In this document: one piece after another, positions 24,001 through 37,200 of the stretch
Layout of the letters: each line of letters begins with the position of its first letter
How positions within the stretch are numbered: position 1 is the stretch's first letter
Source of the DNA: Notamacropus eugenii
Lineage: Eukaryota; Chordata; Mammalia; Diprotodontia; Macropodidae
DNA: 64,000 nucleotides
NCBI RefSeq assembly: GCF_028372415.1
Contig: NC_092874.1
Location: forward strand, 335,810,651-335,874,650
Reading direction: 5' to 3'
Program-made: the position numbers and the translations under genes
The notes under the pieces: generated by a model
Told to the model about the DNA's origin: nothing
What the model saw: only the letters and a program-made list of their open reading frames with translations
The model's database searches: none

Positions 24001-27000
24001 TGAAGGGGGGCATACAAGTATTTAAAATAGTAAGTGGGAAAAAATTAGGACATAAAATGGTACGTGCACGTGGATCACAATGATATGAAAATGTGCATGT
24101 GTACTTTAACAAAACCTGGGAAAAAGACATAATCAAAGGTACCAAATTCAGAATGGGAAGTCCTGGAGTCAGGTCCAGTTCTAACATTTCTTAACTGAGT
24201 GAATTGGAGTACCTCATTTTACCTGCTGAAGCCTCAAACAAATAGTACTTTACAATTATCTCCTTTTTAGGGCTGTGAAGAATATTGTCTAAAAACTTTA
24301 AAGTGTCATTATTGTTGAGTTGCACTGAGTTTTGTCTCTGCAGGGAAGGAGAGTAAATTCAGGTTTTGTTTAGTTTCTTTAAAAAAAACCAAACCACCTG
24401 GCTTTTGGCTAGGGTAACTTCCCTAGCTTGATATATAAAAAAAGCTACTTCCTTAGTTAATGAATGTCTGGATTATTCACACGCACCTTGTCACTCCATT
24501 TGTCATATATGTAAACATCCAGATAGTTTCTGGCCAGAATCATGAGACCGTGAGCAACGAAGCGCTCTTGGGCAATGTCAATCTCCACGGTTGTTTCTTG
24601 TCCCTGAGCGTCTTGAGAGCAGCAGGCCAGGAAATGGCGAACAATAAACTCATACAATCGCTGTTCATTCCCCTAATAAAATAATTGGGGGGTCAATTAA
24701 AATTCATTCCTTTTCCACTTTTCAGTTAAAAATTCTGAAAGCATTTGGTACCACATTCCCTCTAACATTGTGTACAAATGTGGGGAAAAAAAACAAAACA
24801 GAATTTCCAGTTGTCTAAAATTTTTGATTACTTTAAAACAACATTAATCAAGACAAGGGAGTCACGAAAAGAAAAATTGAGTAAATCAACCTAATAATGA
24901 TGACAAGTAGTCTCATTTTGTCTGTTTTAAGGGATTAATTTAAAAAGGAAAATGATATAATTCAGTTCATTTTGCTAAGGCATAATACATACATACACAT
25001 ATCTAACTTGTTAAAAGAAATCTAACACAAATTGGACTTGAAAAAGGTTTTCATTTCAAAAAAATGACTGAGTTAACTTTAGTTACTTTGCATTATTAAT
25101 TAATCTCTTCACAAATTATTTACCAAGTATCCATGAAATCAGCAGTATGCTAGATCATGGCAGTAGCTGCAGAATAAATACCTTACATAGTTTAACATCC
25201 TTTAGGAGCATACAAACTAGCCAGCATACAGGAAACAATAAATTAAGTATGTGGTACTGACTATATGTACAACATTTAACTATATGATACTAACTACAGT
25301 AGATATGATACTGACTATACATTTACAGTTTTTAACTATATGGCACTGACTATAAGTACAATAGTTTAAAGGAAGGAGAGCTCTGTTTGGGCTTTGTAGG
25401 AAGAGGATGAGATCTGAGTTGGATCTTAAGACATGGGTAGAACTTGAACAGGCAAAGGGAAAGAAGGCGTTCCAGCAGAAGGCAGAGGGATAGAAGAGGG
25501 TACAAGTCTGTGGACAAAAGGGAGACCAGAGGATATATCTTGAGGTGTAACAGGAAGTAAGGTTGGAAAAGTGGAATAAGTGAGCCCAGTTAAGTCACCA
25601 AGCATTTTCAACGCTTATAATGAGTCCTGCATTATGCTGGATGGACAGAAAAAAATTGATTTGATGCAACTGGCAATATGGACAATTACAGCCTCTGATT
25701 TTTTCTTCCTGTTTAAAAAAATTATTTCAAAGGTGAAGAAGGACCCACAGAGAAAATGCTAATGCACTTACTTAACAAAGTAAATTCCTGCTTGCCACAT
25801 TGGGATATTCTAGATGGTACAGGAAACAAAATTAATGGGAGAGCTCCTAGCATATGACTAATGAGACTTGTCCAGACTTACCTGCAGGTTACAAGTGTAT
25901 TTGGTGGGGTGAATGGGAGGATGAGCTTGATCAGATTTTTTCCCATTACGAGGGGTAGGGCCACCCATATCTAGAATTCTCTGGGCAAAGGCGCCCCATT
26001 GTTGATCATGTATCTGCTGCTGCACCAAAGCTGTCAGGTTTAAGTCCTGGGGGAAAATATTTGTCTCAGTCCGGGGATAGCTGATATACCTTAAAACAAA
26101 AGCAGACAGATATTTGCAAACAATTCTGAACTAGTTCAATTGGTACCTGCAAAAGCTAACAATTTGAAAGAATTGGGATTCAGTTGATATTAAAGTTAGT
26201 GGAACTAATAAATATTTATGAAATGTTTGCTAAGGAGGCACTAAATGATACCACAATACTTTAAATATCTGATTTTATCAGGGTATGTATCCAGTGATGA
26301 AGACCACAATCCCTCTACGATTTAGCAAAATTTAAAGCTGCTCAGGCTAAAAAAATTAATCATTCTGTAACCAACATGATGATAAGCCTCTCCAAACTGA
26401 GTTAGAATAATCTTTGGAAAACAAATAGATATGTATTGCATCTTTCCATCTTGGCAGGTCCTGCCAAAGTTTGTGCTCCAATGGCACTCACAGCTTTTGA
26501 AAAAGCCAGGGCCACCTCCATCTCATGATGAGGCACTAGAGTAAAACTTTAGTGACAGATATACAAAGATTAAATTAAAAGTCCCTTCCTTCATAAATCT
26601 TACAATCTTGTGGAGGAACATAGTCTACAAAAGATACAAAATGGTCTATGAAGTCCAATGGAGAAAAAAAAATCATTGCTACCTGGTACGAGGATGGGGA
26701 GAGATCAGGAAAGTTTTTGTGAAGGAGTTGGCATTTAGGATGGGCCTAAAAATATAGTTAGGATTTCAGGAGGTAAGGAAAAGCATTCTAGGCAGAATTT
26801 CAACAGACAATTTTATTAAAGGAACAAAGGTATATCCAGTTTGGCTTAGCAATTGAAAGGATGGTGAGGTAAGGAGGAAGAGTCTTGAATACGAACTGAA
26901 GGAATCTGATCTTTAATTGATAGGCAATGGAGAATCACCAAGATGCAGAGTGGTACAATGGAGTGAGTGTCAACCTTTGAGTCAAAACATCTGAGTTCCA

Positions 27001-28169
27001 CTATTTGACAAAAACTTCTGGGAAAACTGGAAAATAGCATGGCAGAAACTAGGTATAGACCAATATCTCATACCACGTATACCAAAATAAGGTCAAAATG
27101 AGTACATGATTTAGACCTAAAGGTTGATACCATACGCAAATTAGGAGAGCAAGGAATAGTTTACCTATCAGATCTATGGAGAAGGGAAGAATTTATGACC
27201 AAACAAGATATAAGAGAGCTTTATGAAATGCAAAATGTATCATTGTTTTCATTAAACTAAAAAGTTTTTCCACAAATGAAAACAATGCAACCAAGATTAG
27301 AAGGAAAGAAGAAAACTGGGGGAAATTTTTTACAGCAAGTATCTCTGACAAAGGCTTCATTTCTCAAATATATAGGAAACTGAGTCAATTTTATAAGAAT
27401 ACAACTCATTTCCCAATTGACAAATGGTCAAAGAATATTAACAGGCAGTTTTCAGATGAAGAAATCAAAGCTATCTATAGTCATGTGAAAAAATGCTATA
27501 AATCACTATTGATTAGAGAAATGCACAGTAAAACAACTCTGAGGTACCACTTCACAACTATCAGATTGGCTAATATGACAGAAAAGGAAAATGATAAATC
27601 TTAGAGATGATGTGGGAAAATTAAGACACTAATACATTTTTGGTGGAGTTGTAAACTGATCCAATCATTGAGAGCAATTCGGAACTATGTCCAAAGGGCA
27701 ATCAAATTCTGCATACCTTTTGATCCAGCAATACCACTACGAGATCTGTATCCCAAAGAGATCATAAAAAAAGGGAAAAGGTCCTATATGTTCAAAAATA
27801 TTTATACTATCCCTTTTCATGATGGCCAAATATTGGAAATTGAGGGGAGGCCCATCAATTGGGGAATGGCTGAACAAGTTGTAGAATAGGAATGTAATGG
27901 AATATTACTGTACAATAAGAAATGGTGAGCAGGCAGATTTCAGAAAACCCTGGAAAGATTTGTAAGAACTGATTCGAAGTGAAATGAACAGAAGGAAACC
28001 ACTATACACAATATCAGTAACACTGTGTGATGATCAAATATGATTGACTTAGCTCTTCTCAGCAACACGATGATTCAAAACAATTCCAAAAGCCTCATGA
28101 TGGAAAACGCTATCCACATCCAGAGAAAGAACCATGGAGTCCGAATGCAGATCAAAGCAGATGATTTTC

Positions 28170-28226
<57 letters not shown>

Positions 28227-31200
28227 TTTCCGTCTGTTCTGTTTCTTCTTCCACAACGTGACTAATGTGGAAATGTTTTACATGACTGCGCATATATAAT
28301 CTATATCAGATTGTTTGCCATCTTGTGGGGAGAAGAGGAAGAAAAATTTGAAACTCAAAATCTTTCTAAAAATGAATGCTGAAAATTGTCTTTACATGTA
28401 TAATGAACAAAAATAAAATACTGTTTTATAAAAAACTACCCAAGTCCAAATCCTGCCTTTGATAGCTACCAACAAAGTAGTAACCCTAAGCAAGTCGCTT
28501 AACTTCTTGATTTTCCAGCATTGCCCCAAGCGAACCTCTAAGATTAAAGAGCTAGAGAACAGTCACTACTCCACTCTGGCAAAGGGAGCATCCTCACTGG
28601 AAAGCTCCCTACAACTGATGAAATGATAGATCTGGACTGAAAAAAGGCAAAAAGAAGTGAAGGGTTTTAAGCAGAGGATTTGATATCAGATGCATGCATG
28701 AGAGAGGATAATCTGGCATCATTATGAAGAATGGATTAGAGAAGACAGCAGAACTAGTGGGAAGTCTCAGAAGGCTCTAACAACAATTCAGGTAGTAAGA
28801 ACCTACCTAGGTAGATAGCAATGGAACCAGAAGAGAAGAAAAGGATATGAGATACTGTGGATGTAGAATTGATAGGATTTATAGCTGACTGGATGTAGAA
28901 AGTGAGTAAATGGTAGTGTCAATGGCAGAAAGAGGCAAGTATAAAGGAGGAACATGTTTTTTGAGAAAAAGATACATTAACACTGGACAAGTTGAACGTC
29001 AGCAAGACATCCAGGCAGACCTAAAATCTCAGTGATTCTGGGATAAAGTTTCCTAAAGTGAAAAGCAGCAGGTGTTTCACCAAATCATCTTATTCAAAAA
29101 AGTAAAGGACACCTTAGAAACATAGGTGATAGCAGGAAACATAATTGATAGCAAGTGAGGTTCACTGGCTCACATTTTCGGCCTGGATACCAACTGCGAT
29201 TTTGGACAACTCACTTAACCTCTCTGTGATTTGGTACCAGACAGCTGGAAGAGGCTTTAAAGATAATCTAGTCCAGAAGTTCTTATTTTTCTGTGTGTCA
29301 TGGAGCACTCTGGCAATCTGATAAAATCTAAAGACCCCTTCAAAGAATAATGTTGGTTTTTTATATCAAAAAATAAAGTCAGAGAACTAGTTTAAGAACT
29401 CCTCATCTAATCTACCCCTCCTCCATTTTACAGGAGAGGTCAGCAACCAGATGCCTAGGTACTCTGACAGACTCAAACGCACGCTCTTAGTCCAAAGATG
29501 TTTACATTCCACCACTGAACTCTTCAACTGTCTCATTTTTCCAGATGATACATCTCTTAATGATTCAATTCAACAAGCAGTTATTGAGGATTCAATATAC
29601 ACCACAAATTGTCCTAGGTACTGGGACAAAGAAAAGAACAAACCACTCTCTGCCTTAAAGTAGCTTATATTCTACAGGAAGAAGGAAGAATCAACACATA
29701 CACAGGTAAATACATACAAAATACATACAAAGTAATCTTGAGAGTGGGGGTGAGACAACTAACACCTAGGGAGATCTAGAAAGGCAGTGTATAAAGAGAG
29801 TCGCTTTGGCTCCATCCTTAAGGGAGGCTGAGATTCTAGGATGTAGAGGGGAGGATGAAGAACATTTCAGGGATACACGTTGGACAGCCTAGAAAAAGGC
29901 ATTAAGTTCTGAAATTCTATGATTCTATAGCTATGCTGGAATAAGATAAAATATACATTTGTCCTCTCAAATTCTAGTAGGAATACTTTGCAATTGGTAA
30001 ATAACATCATTTATGAACAGCTGTGTATGTAAAGTGAGTGGAAAAGGTAAATAACAATTAAAACCTAGGCTTTCAGTTCTGCATGCGTCACTATGAAAAC
30101 CAGATAGTCCTTTGGTGTTTTACCATAAGATTCACTTCTTAAATATACAGTTCTTGTAGAGTTACACTAAACCTCATCTCTTTAATCCATAATACCTACC
30201 CCTGAGTATAGAGCTTTTCAGCAATTTTCATGGTTTCTTTGGCATTTATCTTCAACTTTCGAGAAGCCAGTTTCTCAAGCTCCTGTTGCATGAATAAAAA
30301 TTTCACATTAGGAACCAATGAAATGCATGAATCAAGAGTAAAAGAGCTAGAAAATTCACCCTTCAAAGATAGTCTGTTTATTCAATATCACTGCAGCTAT
30401 CACTTTCTTATAGTTGTAACCATGGAGAAATAAAAAGCATCACTGGTTTTAAGAAAGTATAAAACAAGTTAGAAAGATAATAATATGAGACTATGCCATC
30501 TGAAACTTGAAAGAACCTAGTAAAATTTTCTGATATGGATATGCGTCATCACAAACTTATTATTTTTTTAGACAACAATATAATCACAAATAATAATAAA
30601 TATTATTATATATATAACATTAAAACAAAATAATCACAAATAAATCAGCTATAAGAAAGATCAAATCCAAAGTTATTTATAATTATCAATTGCAACTACT
30701 GACTTCTTCACAGACACTGCAAAGTTAACCTCCCATTCAGTTCTCTCAACATAGCAGGCAAATTCTCCCCAGAATTCTTTTTAGTATATTTTTTCCCACA
30801 ATTATCTGACACACAGGGTAACAGTTAATCTCTGTTATCTCAGGAAATGTCTCTTCAGTCTATCTCAAAAATGAGTTTACTCACTCAAGTCTTCCAGGAA
30901 AGAGCACTTAATCTTTATTCTCCATGATATTAGTGCAGGCTTTTCCCAATTATGACAGTTAACTCTCCTGATGACAGTTAAACTATAAATCCTCAAGATT
31001 AGACAAATATTACAGTCGGGACCAGGGGGGAAGAAACAATAGTAGTTAAAACTTGTATTATGTGTTTGTTAAAAAAGAAATTTTATTTGCAACTAGTTTC
31101 ATGGGGAAAATGGGAAAGAGGAAGACGGAAAGTTCTAATTCAGAAAGCTAGGTGAATCAATGGCAGGCAAGAATACAGAAGTTTCACAGGGAAAGAAGGA

Positions 31201-34200
31201 AACAGACAACAGACTGAGGCTATAAACCACCTCTCAACAATACTCAGCCTGATCTGAAAAACCCAACGTGCCGTTCGTGATAAAGTTTCTAAGATAAACT
31301 TATTAGTAAGCAGCATTGAGAAAACTAGGTACAAAACTTATATGGAAGATAAAACAGAGAAACTGTCATTTGTTTTTTTGATTGAATACAAACACTTGGG
31401 GGAGGAGTAGGACACCTCTTTTTCTGATTTCTGGGAATTAAACCTATTCATAATCCCCCTCCTAATTTGGACAGGTCCCTAATCTTCCCTCCAATCAGAA
31501 ATTAGATTACCTAATCTTGTATCCTGGTTCATATCTTATTTTTTTTTTTTAACGCATAAAAACCTATTTTCCACTGTATTTGGGGTCCAGTGCCATGCTG
31601 AGGAGCCCTGATCCAAATCTGTTATGCAACTGGCATTCATTGCTTAATAAACTGATATGCTCAGCCAAGCTCGAACCTTTGTTTACTCAGTTATTCCAGA
31701 TTTCACCAGTCACAAAGTAAAGAGTGGCACATCCACTTAGCGCTAAAAAAAGCCTGAGGCTCACAGACACCCTACCATCAATAAAACCAACCTACTTTTA
31801 ACATACTTCTTCAGGCTAAATGTTCATGTGACTTCTCTTCTTTTCAAATTTGTCTTGAGTTTTATTTTAATTCACTTTACAAAAATATTAGGCGTAAGGA
31901 CACATGGGTAGAGAGTTCAATGAATTGTGATTTGCCCTGAACTCGAACTCCTTTGGATTAACCCTAGATCAAAAGTAAGAGCTATGTATCTATGGCAGAA
32001 TAGATTATTATTCTATACTAATCTATATTAAAAGATCTATATTAAAAGATCCTGGTCACCATCAAGTGATACTTACTTAGCGCTTTCATAAGTAATGATA
32101 CTTTAATCATATTTCTACCCTACAAAAAGACAGTGAAATACTATTTCTTAGTAATGTAATGAATCAGAAGTTGACATTTAAAGAGATAGCTAATAGCACT
32201 TAGATTCTACATACCACAGTATCCAAGGGCAGGGGCCTCCATCTGCTTTTCGGCTTAGATCCAACTTCTACCACTGTGGCTACTGGATTCTGAAAAATCA
32301 AGGAGAAAAAAGTAAAGGAATCTTCTATTACAGTGTCCTGATGTGTGTGTGTTCATCCTTTGTTGCTGAAGAAGACCATACCATTAGAGAAATGATGACA
32401 TGACTTCCACTTGACTTTGTTTTGAGTGAGGGAGGGCTGTGCAGGTCACCAGCCTCACTTCTCCTCCAGAGCCATCTGAATCCAGTGACCAGATATTCAT
32501 CAGGATGACTGCAGATGACCCAGGATGAGGCAACTGGGGTTAAGTGACTTGCCCAAGGTCACACAGCTAGTGAGTGTCAAGTGTCTGAGGTGAGATTTGA
32601 ACTCAGGTCCTCCTGACTCCTGTACTCGTGCTCTATCCACTGCACCACCTGGCTGCCCAATGTGTCCTGATGAAGAGGTGATAAGGATCCCTTCCCCTCC
32701 TACCTGCTCCCTTAATCATATCCCTTCCTGTCTTTTTTGTAGATTGTCCCTCCTCCTCTTCCCCTAACTTGCCTGCCCCCATCTCTGATCTTCTCCTAGG
32801 TGCTGGCTCCTTCCCTGCTGCCTACAAATCCACTCATGTCTCCCCTTATCCTCAAAAAAAGTCATCACTGGACCATACAATCTCCTCAAGTAAAAGTATC
32901 ATCTTTCTCTTCCTTTTCAGAGTCAAACTCCCAGAAAAAATGTGTCTACACTTTTAGCTCCCACTTCTCCTTTCGCTTGCTTCTCAACCCTCTGAGGTCT
33001 TGTTTACAACTCCATTGCTCAACTAAAACTGTTCTCTCCAATGGTGCCAATGATGTCATAATTATCAGGCTTTTCTCAAACCTCAGCCTTCTCAACCTGT
33101 GCACTGAAACTGCTCATCACCCTTCCTCCTTGATACTCTTCTCTCCCTCACTTCTCAGTGAAATTACTTTCTTCTTACCTGTCTGACCTTCTCTGTCTTC
33201 TTGTCTGGCTTACATCCACATCACACTCCCTACATGTGAGTATGTACCAAGCCTCTGTCCTGGGCCCCCTTTTATCTGTTCTACACTTTCTCAATATGAG
33301 GCCTCATCAACTTCCAAAGATTTATCTCTAGGCAGTTTATACCAAGATTTATATACCTACCTCTCATCTCCTGAAAGGTGACAAAAATTGAAACTCCTAG
33401 CAACATCATATTTGAAATCCAGAGGTTCCAAGTCAAAGAAAAATTACTGCAAGGAACCAAAAGGAAGGAGTTCAAGTACTGGATCTATGTATAGAGTCCT
33501 AAAAGTCTTCGTGAATGTTAAGGTTGATGAGGTCACTAACCAGCTTAAGCTGCACTAAGACTTTTGGGGACAAAGCTTAAAGCTGCATTAAGACTTTGAG
33601 GACACCCTGTGTTTAGACCTAGTCTCTCTTCTGAGCTCCATTCTTGAATGTCTATGGGATATTTCAAACAGAATATTCTGTAGATACCTCAAACTCAGTA
33701 TTTCTGGACTTCTAATCCACAATGACAACATGAAAAGCTGAAGAAGAGCCCAACTCTACCACATGTACTCCAACAAAGATACAAAAAGGATATCAGAGAA
33801 AACAGTGACCAAGAAATCCAAAGACAACTAATGCTAAGCACGTAAATCCAGCCTAGAATTGCACAAAAAGAGCCAGCTTTTTTCCCAGAGCCAACTCTGT
33901 CAAACAGGCTGTGATGATAGAGGTGGTCCAACCCTGGAGTAGCACAGGGATTGATGAGAAGGGACACTGGAAATCCAGTGCTAGGATCTTGGGCAATTCA
34001 GGATGACTTGAAACCTACATGTCTTCTGAGAGCAAATACGCTAGAGGGGATGGCAGCCAGCAGAAGCCCAGGAAACAAAAGCCTGACTACTCCATCCAAG
34101 AGTGCAAATAATTACGAAGCTCAACTTATATATTCTGTTTACATTATTTGCATCTAATTTTACTTCTACAAACACTTCTGGGAATAATAAAACATTGGGG

Positions 34201-37200
34201 AAAACACAAAAACTCAAAACATCAGTTCTATTTTTCTTCATATTTCAGTAAGGTAAAAATGGGGCAACAAATGTCAATCCAATTCAGTGATTGTTCAAGT
34301 GTTTCTTTTGCACAAGGTTCTGTGGCTATAGTTTGTCTGAGGGTATATGCTGTTTAGTGGAATAAGGAACGAAGTGCTGAGCACAGTGCCTGGCACGAAG
34401 CAGCTATTGTTTGTCCTTCATTCTCAAAGAGGACCATGACGTCAGGAAGGTGATGCTATGACTTACAAACAAACTGGATTTAAGTGAGGCAGGGCTGTGT
34501 AAAGTCACCAGCCTCACTTTCTCCTTTGGAGCCATCTGGGCCTAGTGGCCAGATGTAGATCAGGATGATTGGAGATGGCCCCTGATACACTGCAAGACTT
34601 TAGTCTTTTTAAGTTAAGGTCTTTACCAGGTCTCAGTTTAATTAAAGCAACACCCATTCAGTGATTAAGGCTAGGTAAGGAATGAAGCAAAGAATGGCCT
34701 ATTTTACCTGGCCAAAAACAAAATCAAATCAATCTGGGAGGGGAAGACCCTCAGAGTTTCTGGCCAAAACAGAATCAATTGCCATTTATACTCACTCTGA
34801 GCCATCAGGGCCCAAAAAATGACCAGGTAAGGCTTGGGCTGGGACCTATTGTTGGGCAATCAATGAGAACCACAGTGATTTGGGTTTAAGGCTGATCCTT
34901 AGGAAAGAAATCTGGCCTGTAAGCCCCAAGGTATCTTTTGAGGTTTCAGTAGTCAAAATTTACATTCCTTTGGGCAGAGCACCTGCAGGTAAGGATATTA
35001 ATACCCTCCCTGGACAGAGGGAGAGGAGGGAGGAGAGGAAAGGAGAACGGAAAGAAGGAAGGAGCTGTGCTGGCATGTAGCAGGTACTTAATAAATGCTA
35101 GTTGACTGACTTACAAGGAATAGAGTATATATCTCAAATTAAGCCTCATATAGTTTTCTTTTTTATTATTGTTATTTTTAAATTTGTTTTCAGTGTTCTA
35201 CAATAACTTAGATTCCATATAACTTAGATTTTTTCCCCCTTCCTCTCCGAGTCGGCATACAGTTTTATATAGCTTCTACACATACAATCCTATTAGATAC
35301 ATTTTCACCTGGGTCATGTTGCATAGAAGAATTAAAATGAATGGGAGAAATCATAAAACAAACCAAAACGTTATACAAAAGAAAATGATCTGCTACATTG
35401 TGCGATCAAATTCCATAGTTCTTTCTCTGGATGTGGAAGGCGTTTTGCCTTAAAAGACCATTGGGAATAGTTTAAGTCCTTGCATTGCAATGAAGTTCTA
35501 AGTCTACCAGAAAAAACTCTCACACACTGTGGTCGTTGCTGTGCACAAAGTTCTCCTGGTTCTGCTCCTTTCGCTCAGCATCAGTTCATATAAGTCTTTC
35601 CAGGCCTCTCTGAAGTCTTCCTGTTCATCATTTCTTACAGCACAATAGGCTTTTATAATTTTCAAAAGCATTTCCCCTTATATGGTCATTTGGAGTCTGA
35701 AGATATGAGTTTTGGTCCTAGATTTAGTTCTGCTACCAACCAGCTATGTGACTGGACCACTCATTTCATTTCTCTAGGCTTCACTTTCCTCTTTTGTACA
35801 ATGAGAAGGTCTGAATTAGATTACCTCTGAGATCTCTTCCACCTATATACTCCCTACTCTATGATTCTATAACCACCCCACAGTCTCATTCTGGCTAGTC
35901 TTTAGTGCATCCTACTTCAGGAAGGTACGTTTCAGTTCCAACTTCTGACTTCTAGAATCTGCTCCCAAATTCTGACAATCCCAAAGCTCTGGTCTAGAGT
36001 CTAATAATTCAAGGAGTTTGTGGGATCAGAAGCAGGACTTTCCTCTCCTTCTCACTTCCTCCCCTAGAGCTGTTTCCATTCAGTTCTAGTTCCCTTGATT
36101 CACAAAACTCTCAGCAGGGATTTCCTGATCTGCAGAACTAAAAAAAAGTAGCTTAGAACTGGGAGGAAGTGTAGCAGAATCAAATAGTAACAGCTGCATA
36201 AAATATTCTGCCAAATCAGAGGAAGCAGTTATGAAAATGTTCAGTTTGTTATTCTTGAATCATGGAGATTTTAAAAGGATTTCCTACCTCCATGCACATC
36301 TGATAGAGGACAAGACATGCTGTATGGTTAAAGAGACGATGTCTTTTCCAGCTGAAGTCCACAACGCCATCTTCATGCTCATGAGTCACTGCATTAGAAG
36401 GACAAAGATGAAGGGGATGGACAAAAATGAAAACTGTTATAGTTAAATGGATGGAAAGCAAAACTGAATTAAAGTGAGACTGTAAGAACTGTGGATTAGA
36501 AAATATAAGAGCGTCCTGAAATCAGGAAATGGCATCCCAAACTAGCTGAACACAACAAGGGTAGATGAATGTTTATAAGACTTGTTGAAATTCTTTTCCC
36601 ACATGGATCATGCACATTCCAACCCCTAAACTGCTCCTTTACCTTTTATTTTGTGGAAAGTCTCTGGCACAAAAGCTTGGATGGCTTTGAACCTTTCTAC
36701 TACAAATCCCAAAGTTGGGAACTGACAGCTACCATAACTGATCAGCTGCTCTGCCAATACCTCTGGAAAGATTTTCTGAAGTCTTAAGGTCTGGAACCTT
36801 GTGAAAGCAGCACCTGGGAAGGGAATGAGTAAAACAAAGGAGAAAAAAACAAGAAATGTTTAGATTTAGGTTCAGTGGCACATTTCATTTTCTTGCTAAG
36901 CTTACTTTTGGTTCCTCAGCCAAAGGCATATTCCAACGTTCCCAAAATGAACCATTACCCAAATTCTGACAACAAAATAGGACTGGGACATTCCTGGCCT
37001 GTGACCATGGATCTCAGCTGGGAAAAAATTAAAGGAATCTCTTAAGAAAGGGATGGCTTCTCACCTATCCTCAGGTCTAGTTCCTGTCTCACATCCACAG
37101 CATCGCTCACTCTCTGATCAGGCTCAGTCAGGTGCTGACAGGCTGACCTGACAGCATGTGCAGTGATTTCAGAGAAGCGGGCTCTAAATACTCGGAGATT

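Noticed and set aside
28040-28261. Open frame with a long (CV)n tract
   Set aside because: Translation of the (GT)n microsatellite in an L1 3'UTR.
32800-33186. 128-residue Ser/Leu-rich open frame
   Set aside because: Part of a decayed CR1/L2-type LINE.
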